The translations under genes and the position numbers were made by a program. DNA of 64,000 nucleotides from Litoreibacter ascidiaceicola (lineage in GTDB: Bacteria; Pseudomonadota; Alphaproteobacteria; Rhodobacterales; Rhodobacteraceae), in the NCBI RefSeq assembly GCF_900129235.1, contig NZ_FQUV01000003.1:310001-374000 (forward strand), read 5' to 3'. Every line of letters begins with the position of its first letter. The stretch's first letter is position 1. Below are positions 60,282-64,000 of the stretch, piece by piece. The notes below the pieces were generated by a model. That model saw nothing but the letters and a program-made list of their open reading frames with translations, did no database searches and was not told where the DNA came from.

Positions 60282-61109
60282 ATGCGTCTTTTCCTTCTCA
60301 CAGCTCTCACGATGGTGGCTTTTGCCGCCAACTCCGTTCTCAACAAACTGGGCGTGTCACGGGGCGGGATGGAGCCGTTGGACTTCGCCATGCTCCGTCT
60401 TTGGAGTGGGGCCCTGATGTTGCTTCTATTGGTCTGGGTCCGGCGCAATCGCGCCCCTGAGACGGGCAGCCTGATCGGCACCGCGTCGTTGCTGGTCTAT
60501 ATGCTCGGCTTCTCGCTGGCCTATGTGACGCTGGAGGCTGGCGTGGGGGCGTTGATCCTGTTCGGCGTCGTTCAAATCACCATGTTCGCCGCGGCAGTCG
60601 TCAACGGAGAGCGCATTCCCGCGCTCCGCTACATCGGATGTGGCATCGCGTTTTCCGGTCTTGCCGCGTTGTTGTGGCCGGTTGGTGGCGCTGCTCCGGA
60701 TGTCTGGGGGGCGATACTGATGGCCGCAGCCGGCGTGGGCTGGGGCGTTTACACGTTGGTCGGGCGCGGTGCGGCTGCGCCATTGCTGCGCACGGAGCGC
60801 AATTTCAGATACGCGGCGCTGCTTATGGTTGCCATTGCCGTGGTGATTGGTCTGCCGATGGGCACGCCGCTGGGATACATGGCGGCGGTGGCCTCCGGTG
60901 CGGTCACGTCGGCGCTGGGCTATGCCCTTTGGTACCGCGTTTTACCGCAACTTCTGACGACGATCGCGGCAACCGCGCAACTGACCGTGCCGGTTATCGC
61001 CTTGGCAGGGGGCATCGCGTTTCTGGGCGAAGCGCTGACACTGCGGTTTGCCCTTGCCAGTGTTTTGGTGCTGGGCGGTGTCGCCTTGGCGCTGCGCCCG
61101 ACACGCTAG
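60282..61109 (+). CDS. EamA/DMT family transporter
   Basis: A 275-residue inner-membrane protein with about ten hydrophobic helices in two EamA repeats, starting MRLFLLTALTMVAFAANSVLNKLG. The Asn and Lys in the first helix and the final ALASVLVLGGVALALRPTR are typical. Unrelated in sequence detail to the EamA protein at 25631. Its CTAG end overlaps the stop of dprA. Substrate unknown. Confidence 0.85.
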   Translation: MRLFLLTALTMVAFAANSVLNKLGVSRGGMEPLDFAMLRLWSGALMLLLLVWVRRNRAPETGSLIGTASLLVYMLGFSLAYVTLEAGVGALILFGVVQITMFAAAVVNGERIPALRYIGCGIAFSGLAALLWPVGGAAPDVWGAILMAAAGVGWGVYTLVGRGAAAPLLRTERNFRYAALLMVAIAVVIGLPMGTPLGYMAAVASGAVTSALGYALWYRVLPQLLTTIAATAQLTVPVIALAGGIAFLGEALTLRFALASVLVLGGVALALRPTR

Positions 61110-62233
61110 TTCAGGCGGGTGAGCAGGCCGCCCGGCTGACGCTCGATCCTGCCCTCCAGTTCCAGCAGGGTGAGCTGTGGCGACAAGGCCCCCGCGTCAA
61201 TATTCAGATCGCGCAGAAGCTGGTCTTCGGCCACGGGCGTTGGCCCCAACAGGCCAAGGATTTGCGCATGTGCCGCGCCGTGCGGGTGTGCGGGGGTGCT
61301 GGCCAGTCGCAGAGCTGCCTTTGGTGCCTCATGCGTTTGTGGCTGTCCCAAGCTTGCCAGCACATCTTGCGGAGAGCGGACCAATGTCGCGCCATCGCGG
61401 ATCAGCAAATTGCATCCGGCAGCGCGGGCATCCAGCGGATGGCCCGGCACGGCCATGACGTCGCGCCCTTGGTCCAGCGCGTTGCGGGCGGTGATCAGGC
61501 TGCCGGATTTCGCGGCGGCCTCAACAACGACCACACCCCGCGCAAGGCCCGAGATGATCCTGTTGCGGCGCGGAAAGTCCCGCGCTTGTGGTTGCAGGCC
61601 TAAAGGGCGCTCCGACAGGATCAGGCCCTGTTTGGCAATGTCGTCATGCAGTTTGGCATTTTCGCGCGGATACACCACGTCGAGCCCCCCCGCGACGACG
61701 GCGATGGTTCCGTGGGGCAGGGCGGCGATATGGGCGGCGGTGTCGATGCCGCGCGCCAGACCTGAACTGATGGCGTAACCCGCATTGCCCAGATCGTTGG
61801 CCAACCCTTGCGCCATGCGTGTTCCAAGCGAGGACGCGTTGCGCGCGCCGACCATCGCGATGCAGGGGCGGTTCGCCAAAGATATGTCACCCAACGCCCA
61901 CAGCAGGGGCGGGGCATCATCCAGATCCATCAAAGCTTGCGGGTAGTCCGGCGCGCCGTGCAGCAAGAGCTTCGCGCCAAGCTTTGCCCCCTGGTCCAAC
62001 TCACGTCGGGCGGCTTCGGGCGAGCACGGGGTGTAGCGCGCCACACCTGCGGCGGAGGCGATGCCGGGCAAAGCCTCAAGCGCCGCCTCGGCGCTGCCGT
62101 GTTCATCCAGAAGCCGGAAAAAAGTGCTCACGCCAACGCGGTGAGACCTGATCAGACGGAGCCAAGCGGACACATCGCCCTGTAGTCTTGGGGGTGCGAG
62201 GGGGGGTGGGGTAGACAGCAGGTCGCTGGCCAT
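61106..62233 (-). CDS. dprA: DNA-processing protein DprA
   Basis: A 375-residue protein that loads RecA on incoming single-stranded DNA. The Rossmann-like core has MVGARNASSLGTRMA (near 132), SSGLARGIDTAAH, VVAGGLDVVYPREN, RRNRIISGLA and ARNALDQGRDVMAVPG. The C-terminal winged-helix part (LLRDLNIDAGALSPQLTLLELEGRI) is present. No other competence genes are seen in the window. Confidence 0.93.
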   Translation of the reverse strand: MASDLLSTPPPLAPPRLQGDVSAWLRLIRSHRVGVSTFFRLLDEHGSAEAALEALPGIASAAGVARYTPCSPEAARRELDQGAKLGAKLLLHGAPDYPQALMDLDDAPPLLWALGDISLANRPCIAMVGARNASSLGTRMAQGLANDLGNAGYAISSGLARGIDTAAHIAALPHGTIAVVAGGLDVVYPRENAKLHDDIAKQGLILSERPLGLQPQARDFPRRNRIISGLARGVVVVEAAAKSGSLITARNALDQGRDVMAVPGHPLDARAAGCNLLIRDGATLVRSPQDVLASLGQPQTHEAPKAALRLASTPAHPHGAAHAQILGLLGPTPVAEDQLLRDLNIDAGALSPQLTLLELEGRIERQPGGLLTRLN

Positions 62234-62357
62234 TCTTCGCTCCGTCTAATCAGTGAGCCCACTTTGCCGCGTCGGAGTTAAAGGAAAATGAATGTGGATA
62301 ATAAGATGAGATATTTCCGCTAAGATACTGAATGCAATTGTATAAAAATTGAGCCTA

Positions 62358-62401
62358 TCAAGAACGAGCGCGCAGCTGTCCAGCGGCGCGCTGATTCTTG
62401 A
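62358..62401 (-). terminator. Possible terminator of tldD
   Basis: A long interrupted hairpin: TCAAGAA (62358) pairs with TTCTTGA (62395), then a 2-base internal mismatch and AGCGCGC with GCGCGCT. On the minus strand it is followed by TAGGCTCAATTTTTA. It lies 17 bases past the tldD stop and before dprA. Confidence 0.45.
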
Positions 62402-62417
62402 AGCCACAGTGTTTCGC

Positions 62418-63848
62418 TTAGGTCGCGGAACCGCCGACCGTCAGCTTGCCAATTTTCAAGGTCGGCTGGCCCACACCCACAGGCACCCATTGGCCCGCCT
62501 TGCCGCAGTTCCCCATGCCCGGATCAAGCGCCATGTCGTTGCCGATGGCTTGGATATGTTTTAGCGCGGTCGCCCCGTCGCCGATCAGCGTCGCGCCATT
62601 GACCGGCTCACCCACGACGCCGTTGCGGACGCGGTAGGCTTCGGTGCAGCTGAACACGAACTTACCATTGGTGATATCCACCTGTCCGCCGCCAAAGCCC
62701 ACGGCGTAGATGCCATCTTTCAGGTCATGCACAATCGCCTCCGGCTCCGCGTCGCCGCCGAGCATATAAGTGTTGGTCATGCGCGGCATCGGCGTGTGGG
62801 CATAGCTTTCGCGGCGTCCGTTGCCTGTTGGCTCCACCCCCATCAGGCGGGCGTTCTGGCGGTCCTGCATATAGCCCACCAACACGCCGTCTTCGATCAG
62901 GGTGTTCTTGGCCGAGGGCGTGCCTTCGTCATCCACGGTGATCGAGCCGCGCCGATCCGGGATCGTCCCGTCATCCAGCACGGTGACGCCTTTGGCGGCA
63001 ATCTGTTGCCCCATCAACCCCGCAAAGGCCGAGGTTTTCTTGCGGTTGAAGTCGCCTTCCAACCCATGCCCAATGGCCTCGTGCAGCAAAATTCCGGGCC
63101 AGCCGGGGCCAAGCACCACGTCCATGACACCCGCAGGAGCTGGAACCGCGTCGAGATTGACCAGCGCGATGCGCAAAGCCTCGCGGATTAGGCCCTGCCA
63201 ATGGGATGGCTCCAACAACCCGTCCAGCATGGTGCGCCCGCCGCCGCCAGCCGTGCCGCTTTCGCGACGCCCGTCTTTCTCTGCGATCACCGAGACGTTG
63301 ATGCGGGTCATCGGGCGGTCATCTGTGACCAAGGTGCCATCGGGCCGTAAAATCGCGACTTCCTGATGGGAGGCGGCCAGCGATGCGGACACTTGCACCA
63401 CCCGTGGGTCGAGCGCGCGGGCAAAAGCGTCGATTTCGCGCAGGGTGTCGACCTTGGCGGTAAACGCGATGCCTTCCATCGGGTCCATGTCGGAATAGAG
63501 CTTGCGGTTGGTGCGCGAAGGCGCAGGGGCCAGGGTGCCGCCCCCTGCACCGACCGCAAGGCGGGCGGTTTCAGAGGCGCGGATCATCGCGTGTTCGGAA
63601 ATCTCGGTGGCGTGGGCGTATCCGGCGGTCTCGCCGCGCACTGCGCGCAGGCCGAACCCTTCGGAGGCGTCGTAGCTGGCGGTTTTCAGGCGACCGTCGT
63701 CAAAGGCGAAAACCTCACCGCGTTTGCGCTCCAGATACAGCTCGCCGTCGTCGGCTCCGGCGGTCGCAGAGCGGAGAATCTCTAGCGCGCGGTCTTGGTC
63801 CAACATGGTCTCGAACGGGCGGAACGGGGCGGCGTTAGCGGAGGTCAT
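62418..63848 (-). CDS. tldD: Metalloprotease TldD
   Basis: A 476-residue subunit of the TldD/TldE protease, involved in peptide maturation and toxin/antitoxin turnover. The metal motif HEAIGHG (HExxxH form) lies in GILLHEAIGHGLEGDFNRK, and GNGRRESYAHTPMPRM is also typical. The ATG at 63848 gives the usual length; further upstream the frame is not conserved in character. The remaining 152 bases to the window end hold no gene I can support. Confidence 0.93.
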   Translation of the reverse strand: MTSANAAPFRPFETMLDQDRALEILRSATAGADDGELYLERKRGEVFAFDDGRLKTASYDASEGFGLRAVRGETAGYAHATEISEHAMIRASETARLAVGAGGGTLAPAPSRTNRKLYSDMDPMEGIAFTAKVDTLREIDAFARALDPRVVQVSASLAASHQEVAILRPDGTLVTDDRPMTRINVSVIAEKDGRRESGTAGGGGRTMLDGLLEPSHWQGLIREALRIALVNLDAVPAPAGVMDVVLGPGWPGILLHEAIGHGLEGDFNRKKTSAFAGLMGQQIAAKGVTVLDDGTIPDRRGSITVDDEGTPSAKNTLIEDGVLVGYMQDRQNARLMGVEPTGNGRRESYAHTPMPRMTNTYMLGGDAEPEAIVHDLKDGIYAVGFGGGQVDITNGKFVFSCTEAYRVRNGVVGEPVNGATLIGDGATALKHIQAIGNDMALDPGMGNCGKAGQWVPVGVGQPTLKIGKLTVGGSAT

Positions 63849-64000
63849 TGGTGATTCCCTTGATTTAGCGCAAAATTGTGTGCGGCATCGTGGCGCTTTC
63901 TTGGTGTCGGCGCTTGCCCCTTGCATGGTAATATGGTTTCTCACAGGCCAGACGCAAGCGGGGGAGCCGTGCCCGAAGAGCACGGCCCTGACAACGACGG

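Overview
The window looks like the chromosome of an alphaproteobacterium of the Rhodobacteraceae (Roseobacter group). This rests on the high G+C coding sequence with few gaps, the F1 operon order atpHAGDC, a phosphatidylcholine synthase, families such as DUF6638, DUF1523, DUF2125, DUF2161 and TIGR01459, and the xerC-DUF484 and ribF-ycgN groupings. It is almost entirely housekeeping DNA. I see no insertion sequence, prophage, CRISPR array, tRNA or rRNA. The species cannot be fixed from the sequence alone.

Layout. 1-5030: a plus-strand operon of a 5'-truncated AAA ATPase, membrane proteins, DUF6638 and DUF1523, with one visibly AT-richer gene inside it. 5043-8334: deoC and a two-module aldehyde dehydrogenase, divergent from rpe (8466). 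9140-12307: a small unknown gene, a YadG/YadH-type ABC exporter and an unknown gene. 12304-15573: truA, divergent from the ycjX/ycjF-like pair. 15570-17925: an NO-response locus with nsrR divergent from a 57-residue membrane protein, a group III truncated haemoglobin and an FAD monooxygenase. 17991-23774: a secreted cysteine-rich protein, ileS (with a possible Ile-rich leader peptide), ogt, pcs and cytochrome P460. 23888-27590: xerC, DUF484, an EamA transporter and DUF808. 27663-33471: transaldolase, priA, hisC, tyrA-like dehydrogenase and an extensin-like protein. 33468-38162: DUF2125, ChaC-like cyclotransferase and a MotA/MotB-like membrane motor pair. 38149-42464: M23 peptidase, clpA and a methyltransferase. 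42757-47596: ATP synthase F1 operon with a clear terminator. 47754-57924: H-type lectin, prs, isomerase, hydrolase, threonine aldolase, ycgN, ribF, MaoC, HAD phosphatase, Mn pyrophosphatase, an asparagine-synthase-like protein and a DUF2161 nuclease-fold protein. 57990-60072: CIRCE-groES-groEL. 60282-63848: EamA transporter, dprA and tldD.

Genes that plainly work together are deoC with the aldehyde dehydrogenase (deoxyribose phosphate to acetaldehyde to acetate), hisC with tyrA, the ABC pair, the F1-ATPase genes, groESL under HrcA/CIRCE control, and the NsrR-linked haemoglobin operon. Coding density is extreme. Many same-strand neighbours overlap as ATGA or TAATG, and seven of the eleven convergent pairs share exactly four bases between their two stop codons.

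The most interesting candidates are a 15-codon leader peptide with four Ile codons followed by a GC-rich hairpin upstream of ileS, the uncharacterised AAA/DUF6638/DUF1523 operon with an atypical inserted gene, the MotA/MotB-like pair with a long coiled coil, and the NsrR locus with an unannotated small membrane protein and a 9-base perfect inverted repeat. No known defence or mobile system was found.
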